DNA of 64,000 nucleotides, taken from contig NZ_CP025704.1 in the NCBI RefSeq assembly GCF_002872415.1, positions 1,178,001 to 1,242,000 of the forward strand. Reading direction: 5' to 3'. Below, piece after piece: positions 16,700 to 25,149 of this stretch. The notes under the pieces are model-generated. The model saw only the letters and a list, made by a program, of their open reading frames with translations. It was not told the origin of the DNA and did no database searches. Origin of the DNA: Bacteriovorax stolpii (GTDB taxonomy: Bacteria > Bdellovibrionota > Bacteriovoracia > Bacteriovoracales > Bacteriovoracaceae). A program made the position numbers and the translations under genes. Numbering within the stretch: the stretch's first letter is position 1; the number at the start of each line of letters is the position of its first letter.

Positions 16700-16741
16700 C
16701 CATTTGCCCTTTCCAATTCTCTAGGAGGATAATTGAAAAGA

Positions 16742-17524
16742 TTATTTAAAGCGGAAAACGAGACCTCTGTAATAATTAAGTGATCGCTCTTTTTCAAAAG
16801 CTATATGACATTTTTTTTCTTCATTACTCCATAAATCTACCAGCTCATATCCTATAGACTCCAAACCTTTTATAAAGTCATTTTCTTTTCTAATGTAATA
16901 AGGACAGAATGCAGTACCTATACTTTGAAGAGTGATGGTGCTGGTAGTGGAGTGTAGGGGGAGCATGTTAAAGATTAAGTATTTCGGGAATTTTTTTAAT
17001 TCAAAAAATTTCTCATGTATCTCCCAATCTAAATATTGAAGAGATCCGCTTGCTAGAAAAAGATCTTGATCAGAGAGATCTTGGATGTTTGACACAAAAT
17101 TTAGATTTTTTGCACCTCTTTGTTCAGAATATTTTCTCCCTTCTTCAGCAACGCTTGGAACATCACAGACAGTCCAGCTTTCAATTCCAGAAAAATCTAA
17201 TAATTTAGAAAACGAGTAATAATGAATTCCAATGTGACCGCCAAAGTCAAAAACTTTTTTAATGTCTGTTTTGTAGTTATTCATCCAGAAAAGGACAGGG
17301 TAATCTGTGGAATAAATTTTATTTGTTCTTTCCTTGTATAGGCTAGCAGATTCAGTATTGTCGTAACCTTTTGGCTTCGTTTTGGGTGATGAAAGTTCAG
17401 CTTCTGAAAATGAACCATAGATTCCTCTAAAGTAGTTTACATTTTCATCTGATGAAAATTTATTTTCAAAAATTGTTTTTCTTAAATCTAAAATTACTGG
17501 AAGATTCTTTAAACTTTGTAACAT
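16742..17524 (-). CDS. TIGR04325-family putative methyltransferase
   Basis: A 260-residue protein with the TIGR04325 pattern: YFRGIYGSFSEAE near residue 30, GYDN near 53, and a SAM-binding loop VFDFGGHIGIHYYSF near 91-105. The ligand-end motif WTVCDVPSVAEEG follows. The C-terminal half carries the usual acceptor region. It is the last gene of the CsoR-headed operon, 26 bases after the haem outer-membrane protein. GGAGATAC precedes ATG 17524. The substrate is unknown; its place in a copper operon is odd and may be incidental. Confidence 0.75.
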   Translation of the reverse strand: MLQSLKNLPVILDLRKTIFENKFSSDENVNYFRGIYGSFSEAELSSPKTKPKGYDNTESASLYKERTNKIYSTDYPVLFWMNNYKTDIKKVFDFGGHIGIHYYSFSKLLDFSGIESWTVCDVPSVAEEGRKYSEQRGAKNLNFVSNIQDLSDQDLFLASGSLQYLDWEIHEKFFELKKFPKYLIFNMLPLHSTTSTITLQSIGTAFCPYYIRKENDFIKGLESIGYELVDLWSNEEKKCHIAFEKERSLNYYRGLVFRFK

Positions 17525-17549
17525 TCTAGTATCTCCGATGACTATGTTT

Positions 17550-18659
17550 TTATAAATAAAAATGAAACATTAATGAATACAGGTCAGATTTTGCTTTTAA
17601 TTTAACAATTTCTTCTTTTTGCCAAGCTGTTAAGATTTCGAAGTGAGGTCTTGGGAAAAATTGAAGACCTGCACCATAAGCTGACTTTTTAGAACTGATT
17701 ATTGTCGGATTTAAATTAGCTAGATCGTAGCTTAAGAAACTTATTAGTCCTTTAATAGGTTCATAATTAAATTTATTCGAAGTAACAAAACCACTTTGTT
17801 TTTGGTTATTAGTTTTTATAGACTTATATTGTAAGTCAAATTCATGCATGGAAAAAAATTGAGGATGATAAGAAAAAACTCCCCATATACCTGAGACATT
17901 TCTTTTTGAATTATCATCAGAAGCTCTTAAGAGGCTAATGCCTAATTTTTGTTTGTCGTAAAAAAAATAACTTGCAGAGAAGGATACTCCTTCTTCTTTT
18001 GCCAATGAGAAGGGGTCTTTGAAATTGCCAAAAAAGGCAGTTGCGAAAGTGCTGATAGTTTCACCTTGATATGAATATTCAAAATTGTAAGATTCTGAGT
18101 CAAAACCAAAGTTCAAAAAACGTCGCACATACATTTGATGATTGGGATCATTGAGGCCGTAAAATTTAAGAAATTTACCTGCTCTTATCTGATTATTTGG
18201 CGTTATTCTGTAGAGTGCGTAATGTCTGCGACTAAATAATCTTGAATCACTTTCAAGTCCCTTCCTGAGTTCCTGTCTTCCCAATGAACCAGCAATTGCC
18301 CAATATTGACTATTGTAAGCCGTATCAAGATCGGCCTGCATAAGAATTGCTCTAGCTTCATTTGCGGTATTGTCTGTTTTAAATGCCTGTAATCCTCTTA
18401 TGTAGGCACCCACCAATATTCGCTCGCTTTTTGAAATTGAAGGTATGGCATTATAGGCGAAATATTGCTCTGTTTTTCCACCCCAGGTACTAAGTGCAGC
18501 TTTTGACAATTCTCGTCCGTAAGGAGTCAATAAGCTGCCTCCTGAAGGACTTAAATGGCAAGTAGTACAGTTTACATAACCGTGTCTTGAAAGCTCACTA
18601 TAAGAATAGGCCTCCGGTAGAATAAAAATAAAAGTAAAAATTACAGATAAGATTTTCAT
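17550..18659 (-). CDS. Exported c-type haem/beta-barrel protein
   Basis: A 369-residue protein with a Sec signal (cut near AYS, residue 19). One haem c motif, CTTCH at about residues 32-36, is followed by SPSGGSLLTPYGRELS. The remaining 300 residues alternate aromatic and polar beta strands and end in a terminal aromatic strand (LMFHFYL), as in outer-membrane barrels. It overlaps the YceI-like gene by one base (TAATG). It may be an outer-membrane haem protein taking electrons; the family is not named. Confidence 0.7.
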   Translation of the reverse strand: MKILSVIFTFIFILPEAYSYSELSRHGYVNCTTCHLSPSGGSLLTPYGRELSKAALSTWGGKTEQYFAYNAIPSISKSERILVGAYIRGLQAFKTDNTANEARAILMQADLDTAYNSQYWAIAGSLGRQELRKGLESDSRLFSRRHYALYRITPNNQIRAGKFLKFYGLNDPNHQMYVRRFLNFGFDSESYNFEYSYQGETISTFATAFFGNFKDPFSLAKEEGVSFSASYFFYDKQKLGISLLRASDDNSKRNVSGIWGVFSYHPQFFSMHEFDLQYKSIKTNNQKQSGFVTSNKFNYEPIKGLISFLSYDLANLNPTIISSKKSAYGAGLQFFPRPHFEILTAWQKEEIVKLKAKSDLYSLMFHFYL

Positions 18660-19252
18660 TATTTTGCAGTAATTATTAGTGGTAATTTAACTGTGATGTT
18701 TACATCTTCAGCAACAGTGATTCCTGCAAAAGATGGTATTTCTATTTTATACTCCGAAAGTTTAACTTTTAATTCAGAGGTAGTATTTATAGTTGAGTTG
18801 TCTTTATAAGGAGAAAGTATAATTTTTCCGACAATTGATTTTTTTACATTATGGAGAGTTAAGTCACCAATAAAATCAAGATTTAACTCTTTGTTGTTTT
18901 TCCAGTATTCCGTAGGAATACTTAAGTTTTTAATTTCAAGTTGAGCAATTTTATTTTCAGGCCTGTCTGTTTGAAGGTAGTTTTCTTTCATATGCTCATC
19001 TCGCATTTCCATGCCAGTTTCAAATGAATTTAGATCAACTTTTAAGATTGCTTGAAGTTTGTTGTTTTCAATTTGTACCACGCCATCAACTTTTGCTTTT
19101 TCGCCTTTTATTTTTATAGCACTAGGACTTCCAATTGCCATAAATTCTACCGCAGAATTTTTTGAGTCGACTACTATCTTTTCCGCTTGGGCCAATAAAA
19201 CTGTAGATTTTAATATCGTTAGGACGATGATTATTAATTTTGAATATTTCAT
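18659..19252 (-). CDS. YceI-like periplasmic lipocalin-fold protein
   Basis: A 197-residue protein with a Sec signal (cut after LLAQA). The YceI pattern is clear: VDSKNSAVEF at the mature start, DLNSFETGMEMRDEHMKENYL near residues 75-95, then a beta-barrel body. YceI proteins bind isoprenoids or lipids in the periplasm and often sit beside cytochromes. Its start abuts the stop of the dihaem lipoprotein gene. Confidence 0.8.
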   Translation of the reverse strand: MKYSKLIIIVLTILKSTVLLAQAEKIVVDSKNSAVEFMAIGSPSAIKIKGEKAKVDGVVQIENNKLQAILKVDLNSFETGMEMRDEHMKENYLQTDRPENKIAQLEIKNLSIPTEYWKNNKELNLDFIGDLTLHNVKKSIVGKIILSPYKDNSTINTTSELKVKLSEYKIEIPSFAGITVAEDVNITVKLPLIITAK

Positions 19253-19942
19253 TTAATCCTTAGCTCCGTTAATGATCCATTGTTTTACGATTTCAATTTC
19301 TTCAGGCTTCAATGCCGCCAGTCCGGATTTAGGAGGGGGCATTCTTTTTCTCGCAGTTGGCAAGGTTACAAGAACAAGCCCACTTTCATCTGGATCACCA
19401 GGAGTGATGATCCCATAAGGTGAATCGATCATTTCTTCAGGACTATCAAGACTGACTCTTTCTGCTTCATTACCAGCGGAGTGACATACGATGCATTTTT
19501 TTAGCAAGATGTTTTGTTGTATAGATTTAAAAGTTGGTTTTAAGGGTTCTATTTGAATGGGAGGAAGTGAGCTACCATCCAGTGCTGTCTCTGGTGCTCC
19601 GGCCTGTATCCAAGTTGCTAAAAGAATCAAATCTTGTTCTGTGAGTTTCGGATAAGGTGACTTTGGCATAGATTGTTCTTTAAGTGCGCTTTGCTTAATT
19701 TTTGCGAGATGTCCGACAACCGCAGTATATGATTCGAGATTCACACCTCCTGAATCGCCATGACATGAAATACATTTTGGTGTAAAGATTTGCTGATTAA
19801 CCATTTGATACGAAATTTTTTCAAGCATAGAAGGATTGAAAGTCACTTCAAAGTTTGATGTTTTTTCTTTGCGATAACTACAACTCAAGAGACTTAAACA
19901 AATCCCAAAAAAGAAAATTAATTTAAGTCTCTTGAAAATCAT
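19253..19942 (-). CDS. Dihaem cytochrome c lipoprotein
   Basis: A 229-residue protein with a lipobox SLLSC near residue 21. Two haem-binding motifs, CISCH near 57 and CIVCH near 149, have the surroundings of the planctomycete-type cytochrome c family (PLWLLATWIQAGAP-like and KRMPPPKSGLAAL). The predicted site is a membrane-anchored periplasmic electron carrier. It lies within the CsoR-headed operon, next to a second haem protein and a cupredoxin domain, suggesting a redox function. Confidence 0.8.
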   Translation of the reverse strand: MIFKRLKLIFFFGICLSLLSCSYRKEKTSNFEVTFNPSMLEKISYQMVNQQIFTPKCISCHGDSGGVNLESYTAVVGHLAKIKQSALKEQSMPKSPYPKLTEQDLILLATWIQAGAPETALDGSSLPPIQIEPLKPTFKSIQQNILLKKCIVCHSAGNEAERVSLDSPEEMIDSPYGIITPGDPDESGLVLVTLPTARKRMPPPKSGLAALKPEEIEIVKQWIINGAKD

Positions 19943-19951
19943 AAGTGCCTA

Positions 19952-20545
19952 TTAGTTAACAGTGTTAGTAGATTCTACTGACCCTTGTTCATTAAGATTC
20001 ACTTCGAGTTTTTGAGTTGTTGCAGTTGAAATCATTTCAATCCTTGCAACTTTATTTCCTTGGTTGTTAGTAACTTGCATCAAGTTAAGAGACTTAAGTC
20101 CAGTTTGAAAAGGCTTTAGCTCAACATGCTCTGATGCATGATCATTTACATAGTGGAGCGATTGCTCAATTAGAGTTGCAGCATCTTTGTCTCCCCAAAC
20201 AGGAGCTGAATCAGATTCAGTGCCTTCTTTTACAACTTGAGCGATTCCTTTACCCGCAGCATCCATCATCATTTCAACTTGCTTAGTTGTTCCATCGGCT
20301 CCAGCGTGTTGACTAGCGATGATCTTAAATGAAGGATCAGTTGGCTTCGTAGGTGTAAGAACAACTAGCTCAAGCGATTTTAATTTTGTGAGGAACGTCT
20401 CATCTGCTTTACCTAAAGTAACTAGACGTTCTAGGCGATGGCATCCCAGTTCTACAATTTTAGCATTTCCGATAGCAGCAAAAGATGTAGTAGCAGTAAA
20501 AGCAGAAATAGTAAGTGTGAGTAAAAATTTGTTAAGTCCTTTCAT
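19952..20545 (-). CDS. Exported hypothetical protein (197 aa)
   Basis: The Sec signal ends at SFA (about residue 23). The mature part has a single Cys (ELGCHRLERLV) and is mixed alpha/beta. No family is recognised. The GGAGCAACC ribosome site before ATG 20545 is good. It is 21 bases after the ankyrin-cupredoxin gene and 9 before the dihaem lipoprotein gene, inside the copper-regulated operon. Confidence 0.65.
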   Translation of the reverse strand: MKGLNKFLLTLTISAFTATTSFAAIGNAKIVELGCHRLERLVTLGKADETFLTKLKSLELVVLTPTKPTDPSFKIIASQHAGADGTTKQVEMMMDAAGKGIAQVVKEGTESDSAPVWGDKDAATLIEQSLHYVNDHASEHVELKPFQTGLKSLNLMQVTNNQGNKVARIEMISTATTQKLEVNLNEQGSVESTNTVN

Positions 20546-20566
20546 GGTTGCTCCTTTTTAAGTAAG

Positions 20567-21793
20567 TTATTTGATAATAATAGTGCCTTTCATTTGCTGT
20601 TCTTCGGGACCGTTATGTGGGCCACATATATAGAAATAAGTTCCAGTTCGATTGGGTGTAAATCTAGTTTTGATTTTTTCATTTGGTTGGGCCATTAAAT
20701 CAAGGCCTAGCTCTGGGGATAAGAGACGAAACATTCGGGATGGACTTGCCTTAAGTGATATTTCAACAGATTCATTAATGGTTAATTCAATATTAGAAAC
20801 AGAGCAACCTATATTATCTAGGTTTCCCTGAATATTAATAATTTTTTTAATTGGCAGTAATAGTTCAGCAATGTCATCTAATTGATGAACTTTGGCGATA
20901 TCAAAAGCACTCAGGCCTTTATTATTTTTTAACTGAGTGTCGGCATTTAAATCTAATAGCTCTTGTACCAAAAAGTAATTTCTATTTAATACGGCAAGTA
21001 TTAAAGGAGTTGACCCGTTAATATCCTGAACATTGATATTAGCTTCTAGCTCAGCAAGAATATTAACCACATCAGTATTATTTATTTTAACAGCCTTATG
21101 AATAGCTGACTGATGGTTGGTTGGATCAACGCTTTCTAGATTTGCTCCGCTATCTATTAACAATGAAGCCATCTGATTAAGATTAAAACTTGTAGGAGAA
21201 CTTATACTCAAATTTTTAAATCCACAGTTTGGATCTAGGAGCTTTAATAGGGGAGAGCATCCTAAAGAGTCTGTACTATTGATTTCGGCACCGCACTCAA
21301 GTGAGTAATTGATTTGATCAAGGTCAGATGATCTCAAGGCATCAAATAGAGATATGTCTTTCTTGCCTTGAGTTTCTGCGCAAAGATAAGGTTCTGGTAA
21401 AATTCCCGTAATTGAACATTTTAATTGTTTAATTGTATTTTCAAATGCAGATCCTTTATTAAGGATCAATGTTCCGCTATAAATGTCTTCGGACGATTTT
21501 TTTAATGTCAGGTTAAAATCATTTTTATTAATTACAGAGCTATAAACGAATTTATTTTTAGAATAGTATCTTTTAACCTCGGCCCTCACGCCAGCATATC
21601 CTATTTGTCCCTTGGCTTGAAGTGCACCAAAACTTGTTCCTGGAAAATATTTTTCAAATTTAATTTGAAGGTCTTTTAATCTATAGGCAGGATGTGTGTC
21701 TGTGTCGCTATAGTCTTTGGAGCATGTAACGACTTCTGCAAATGAGTAATTTATATTCAGAAATAAGAAAATTATTAAAATAAATTTATTCAT
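20567..21793 (-). CDS. Exported ankyrin-repeat protein with C-terminal cupredoxin domain
   Basis: A 408-residue protein with a Sec signal (cut near SFA, 19). It has an N-terminal beta domain of about 120 residues, four to five ankyrin repeats (about 150-310: LLDPNCG, GANLESVDPTNHQSAIHKAV, INGSTPLILAVLNRN, NNKGLSAFDIAKVH), then a cupredoxin-like end. That end has FYICGPHNGPEEQQMKG, spacing Cys, His and Met like type 1 copper ligands. The fusion is unusual. It overlaps the disrupted gene upstream by one base. It may bind copper and dock a partner through the repeats. Confidence 0.75.
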   Translation of the reverse strand: MNKFILIIFLFLNINYSFAEVVTCSKDYSDTDTHPAYRLKDLQIKFEKYFPGTSFGALQAKGQIGYAGVRAEVKRYYSKNKFVYSSVINKNDFNLTLKKSSEDIYSGTLILNKGSAFENTIKQLKCSITGILPEPYLCAETQGKKDISLFDALRSSDLDQINYSLECGAEINSTDSLGCSPLLKLLDPNCGFKNLSISSPTSFNLNQMASLLIDSGANLESVDPTNHQSAIHKAVKINNTDVVNILAELEANINVQDINGSTPLILAVLNRNYFLVQELLDLNADTQLKNNKGLSAFDIAKVHQLDDIAELLLPIKKIINIQGNLDNIGCSVSNIELTINESVEISLKASPSRMFRLLSPELGLDLMAQPNEKIKTRFTPNRTGTYFYICGPHNGPEEQQMKGTIIIK

Positions 21794-22686
21794 TATTGTT
21801 TATCCTGTAGATCATATTGGTTACAACTTGTTGTTTTAAATGCCTCTGGATCTTGGGCCATACGCCCCATTCTAAGAGCTTCACCTCTGAGTTTTTCCAA
21901 TTGAACTTTTTCAGATGTGATCATGTCCGAAACAATGTCGTGAAGCATGTGATTATTGTCAAAAGCTGCTGGAATTTTTGGAAAAAGCTTTGCAAACGTA
22001 GGAGCTTCAACAGCAGTCTCAGGCATCATGTCGAAGTCAGCAGAATCGGGTAAGTCAGATATTAAGAATTTGAATTGAGCGATAGTGTTTGCTACAGCTA
22101 CATCTCTTTCCATTTTTGTAGGTAGTAAAAGATCTTCATATAATCTTATTTGAAACCAGTGGTAGCTCCAGATTAAAAGATTAAAACTTGGAAACTTTTT
22201 TCTAAATGATTTTGAAAAGTAATGTCCATCCATGAACAGCATAGATTTACATTCATCCGTAATAAGAACTGGTTTATTTGATTTATATTTCCCATAAATC
22301 TCGTTAATCCTGTTGATCATTTTAGGGCCACGATCTTCAGAAGTTGCCAGTACATCTAAGACGAACTGATGAAGCATATGAGACCAATCAAATAAATTTA
22401 TTATTAATGGAAATTTATAAACATAATTAGGAGCTATATCTGCTTCATCAACTTTGATGAACGGTGGATTTGCTAGAATTTTAAAAATCTTTTCCAATAA
22501 TTCTTTTTCTAATTCTTTAGGGTTTTCGATATTTCCTTTTTTTAAAATGAGAGTTTCATACACGAGTGCATGTCCATAATCGAATGCAAAAAGTAATCTT
22601 TGAGCTTCAGGGTGACCTGACCCCGAAAATCTGGACTATTCAAAACCTTACACTCTGTTAAACTTTAACATGTAGAGGGTAAAAAA

Positions 22687-22956
22687 ATGAAAAAATCAAA
22701 GTTCAGCGAAGAAAAAATCGTCCATATTCTCCAAGAGGCCAAGTCGGGTAATTCAACTGTTCAAGAAGTCTGTCGCAAACACGGCATCACCACAGTGACC
22801 TACTATGCTTGGAAAAGAAAATACAACGGCGTTGAAGTGGCCGAGCTTAAAAAAATGAAAGAGCTTGAAGCTGAGAATGCAAAACTCAAACGTCTTGTGG
22901 CCAATCTCTCTCTTGATAATTTGATTTTGAAGGATATTAACTCAAAAAAGTGGTAG
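22687..22956 (+). CDS. IS3-family transposase OrfA, copy 1
   Basis: An 89-residue protein with an N-terminal helix-turn-helix (SEEKIVHILQEAKSG, EVCRKHGITTVTYYAWKRKY) and a leucine-zipper-like tail (LEAENAKLKRLVANLSLDNLIL). It ends at the A6G run 22944-22950, a typical slippery site where ribosomes shift by -1 to make the OrfAB transposase. Confidence 0.93.
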   Translation: MKKSKFSEEKIVHILQEAKSGNSTVQEVCRKHGITTVTYYAWKRKYNGVEVAELKKMKELEAENAKLKRLVANLSLDNLILKDINSKKW

Positions 22957-23822
22957 GCCCCAAAATAAAGCGCACAATGGTGAGCTACATAAGAGACAGC
23001 TACAGGATGAGCTGCTCTAGGGCCTGCAGAATCCTTGATCTTCAGAAAGCAACCTTCTACTACAAAGAGGTTGAAGACGTTGCTGAAATCAAGCTTAGAG
23101 CGCGTTTAAAAGAGCTTGCAGAAAAGCATCCAGGTTTTGGGCTTAGAACTTTACATGAGATCACCAAAAGAGAAGAACTTGTTATAAATCATAAGCGAAC
23201 TGAGAGAATTTACAAAGAAGAGAAGCTCTCTCTTCGTTTAAAAAAGAAAAATAAGAGAGCGAGACATTTAAGAGTTGTTCAAGTTCCTCCAGAAGCTCCT
23301 TTAAAAACGTGGTCGATGGATTTTGTCCATGACAGATGTTTCAGTGGGAGAAAAATTAAGTGCCTCACAATCATTGATCAGTTTTCTAAGAATTGCCCAA
23401 TGATAAACGTCGGAGTGACAATGACAGGAGCTGAGGTTGCAAGAGCGCTTGATACTTTAAAAATTAAAATTGGGTTACCAGAAGTCATTTTTGTAGATAA
23501 CGGGCCAGAGTTTGCGGGAAAAGATTTGGGGTTATGGGCGATGAAGAACAATGTGAAGCTGCATTTTATCGAGCCAGGAAAGCCTACTCAAAATGCGTTC
23601 ATAGAATCGTTCAACGGGAAATTTAGAGCACAATGTTTGAATCAGCATTGGTTCCAAACGATCGAAGAAGCAAAGATTTTAATTGAAACATGGAGAAAGG
23701 AATACAATAATTTCAGACCTCATAGCTCTTTGAATGGTCTGACTCCGGAAGAATTTACTAGGCAATTTGAAATGAAAAAGATAAACGGTTTTGATCAGGA
23801 TGTGAGATTAAAAGTAGTCTAG
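22950..23822 (+). CDS. IS3-family transposase OrfB, copy 1
   Basis: A 290-residue rve-type integrase. The DDE residues are visible in SMDFVHD (near 116), VDNGPEF (near 178) and the Glu of FIESFNGKFRAQ (near 214). It overlaps OrfA by 7 bases and is expressed as a fusion through frameshifting at A AAA AAG. It appears full length. Confidence 0.93.
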   Translation: MVGPKIKRTMVSYIRDSYRMSCSRACRILDLQKATFYYKEVEDVAEIKLRARLKELAEKHPGFGLRTLHEITKREELVINHKRTERIYKEEKLSLRLKKKNKRARHLRVVQVPPEAPLKTWSMDFVHDRCFSGRKIKCLTIIDQFSKNCPMINVGVTMTGAEVARALDTLKIKIGLPEVIFVDNGPEFAGKDLGLWAMKNNVKLHFIEPGKPTQNAFIESFNGKFRAQCLNQHWFQTIEEAKILIETWRKEYNNFRPHSSLNGLTPEEFTRQFEMKKINGFDQDVRLKVV

Positions 23823-23957
23823 CGTTTGGGGTCAGGTCAAGGGTATACTTCGCCTAATTTATAAGCTTCTGGGGGAGAAGGATACCAAACAACTTCAGCA
23901 CTGAGCATGTTTGATGTTAGTAAACTTAAAAGTATTAATATTTTTTTCATTTGATCC

Positions 23958-24560
23958 TTATTTCACAAGCACAGAATGAAATTCATTCCATCTATAGCGA
24001 ATTTTAGCTTCCACTGGCAGCATTATTGTGGGGTCTTTTACTTCGTAATAAAGGTAGGTATCCCATGCTTCTTCTTTACCACCAGCAGTTGGGAACCCAG
24101 GATTAAGGGGGCCTACACATGAATAGTCATTGGCCACTAAATATACTTTCATAATAAATTGAGGAAATCGCGGGTCAGCATTACCTGAGTAACGATTATC
24201 TTGACCGCTAATAAAGATGCAAGTTAAAGGAATTTCTTCTCCATTAATCATTGCGTGAGAACCATCTTTTAACATAATTCTATCCCAAAATTGACGATAA
24301 AATTTTTTCGGATCATTTCCTAGTGAGAATTCTCCTACTATAGGTTCTTTATATACAGGATCTGCAAATTCTAGTTCATAGGAATAAGATTGATCTGATC
24401 CTATCATTGGAACTTTAAATTCTGCCGAATTTCTAATTTGAAGAGTTAGGTTACGATAAAATTGAAGAACATCTTGGCCTACAGTTGGTAGGGTTTCTGA
24501 ATAGGTGTTTAAACTAAAAATAATTAGAATGAGTATAAAAAATCTGTATTTTGATTTCAT
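23958..24560 (-). CDS. Exported hypothetical protein (200 aa), second gene of the CsoR operon
   Basis: The Sec signal ends near SLNTYS (residue 21). The mature protein is mostly beta with two Cys (LTCIFISG and DYSCVGPLNPG) and many Tyr/Trp. No family is recognised. It starts 2 bases after the csoR stop, so it is co-transcribed with that copper sensor. It ends 7 bases before the IS-disrupted HMLH gene. Confidence 0.65.
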   Translation of the reverse strand: MKSKYRFFILILIIFSLNTYSETLPTVGQDVLQFYRNLTLQIRNSAEFKVPMIGSDQSYSYELEFADPVYKEPIVGEFSLGNDPKKFYRQFWDRIMLKDGSHAMINGEEIPLTCIFISGQDNRYSGNADPRFPQFIMKVYLVANDYSCVGPLNPGFPTAGGKEEAWDTYLYYEVKDPTIMLPVEAKIRYRWNEFHSVLVK

Positions 24561-24562
24561 AT

Positions 24563-24898
24563 TTAGCCTTTTGATTTTGACCCGTAGACAAGTTTGTTAA
24601 TTTCATTAATTTTTTTTTGAATATTTTCTGAATCATCTGAAGCAAATGCATCTTGAATACAACTTTTTAGATGCGCTTCAAAAATTGCTGACTCTATCAC
24701 TTTGACGCCTGCACTAATTGCTTTAAGCTGATTTATGATATCTATACAATAGCGCCCTTCCTGTATCATTTTTTCGATACCGTCAACCTGGCCTCTGACG
24801 CGTGACAACTGTTTTAAGTGGCCAGTATGATCAGGATGAGAGTGAGAATCATGCTCATTCTTGATTTTTTTTGAGGAAACTGCCTTCTTTTTCGTCAT
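24563..24898 (-). CDS. csoR: CsoR-family copper-sensing repressor, operon leader
   Basis: I start at ATG 24898 (MTKKKAVSS); the frame reaches further back only through the operator. The 111-residue protein has a His-rich N-terminus, RYC near residue 57 and HLKSC near 82-86, the Cys-His-Cys Cu(I) site. It is closely similar to the copy at 6745. It heads the minus-strand operon that runs to 16742 and carries an operator in its own promoter. Confidence 0.92.
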   Translation of the reverse strand: MTKKKAVSSKKIKNEHDSHSHPDHTGHLKQLSRVRGQVDGIEKMIQEGRYCIDIINQLKAISAGVKVIESAIFEAHLKSCIQDAFASDDSENIQKKINEINKLVYGSKSKG

Positions 24899-24932
24899 AA
24901 GATTATTACTCAGCACTAAATATTGATATTCA

Positions 24933-24961
24933 CATATACCCTGGGGGGGGTAGGCTATCAA
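24933..24961 (-). promoter_or_regulatory. CsoR-controlled promoter of the nine-gene operon
   Basis: On the minus strand TTGATA (24961-24956) and TATATG (24938-24933) are 17 bases apart. The spacer contains TACCCCCCCCAGGGTA, a C/G-run inverted repeat matching the operator at 7304-7320. Repressor binding between -35 and -10 would block transcription until copper binds. Confidence 0.7.
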
Positions 24962-25149
24962 GAGATGTGTAGGTTTTACATAAAGCTGAGCAATGAAGTC
25001 AATTAAAGAATAATTAATTTTTTTTAGCGTGCAGTTTAAACTAGTTATCCGTATATTTTAAGATTCTATAGGCTATGAATTGTTCGGTTGGCTTCATAGT
25101 TTTAAGAATAATTTATCGTTATCCTAAATATTTGTCGGAAGAATATATC

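Larger units (their letters stand above)
22613..23839 (+). mobile_element. IS3-family insertion sequence, copy 1 (1227 bp)
   Basis: The ends are TGACCTGACCCC and GGGGTCAGGTCA, with imperfect similarity continuing to about 28 bp. The element is flanked by the direct repeat AGGG (22609-22612 and 23840-23843). It encodes OrfA and OrfB transposase in overlapping frames. Copy 2 at 31977 encodes the same proteins in the opposite orientation. A 4-bp duplication fits the IS407-like branch of IS3. Confidence 0.95.
21793..23950 (-). pseudogene. Exported HMLH-motif protein gene split by an IS3-type element
   Basis: The original gene started at ATG 23950 with a signal peptide (ILILLSLLTSNMLSAEVVWY) and is cut at 23840 by the element at 22613-23839. 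Removing the element and one AGGG target copy restores an unbroken frame (GEVYP then EAQRLLF) of about 301 residues ending at 21793. The body has two similar motifs, SHMLHQFVLDV and NHMLHDIVSDM, possibly metal ligands. The family is unknown. An ATG at 22563 could still give a 256-residue fragment without signal peptide. The insertion may be polar on the seven genes downstream. Confidence 0.85.
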
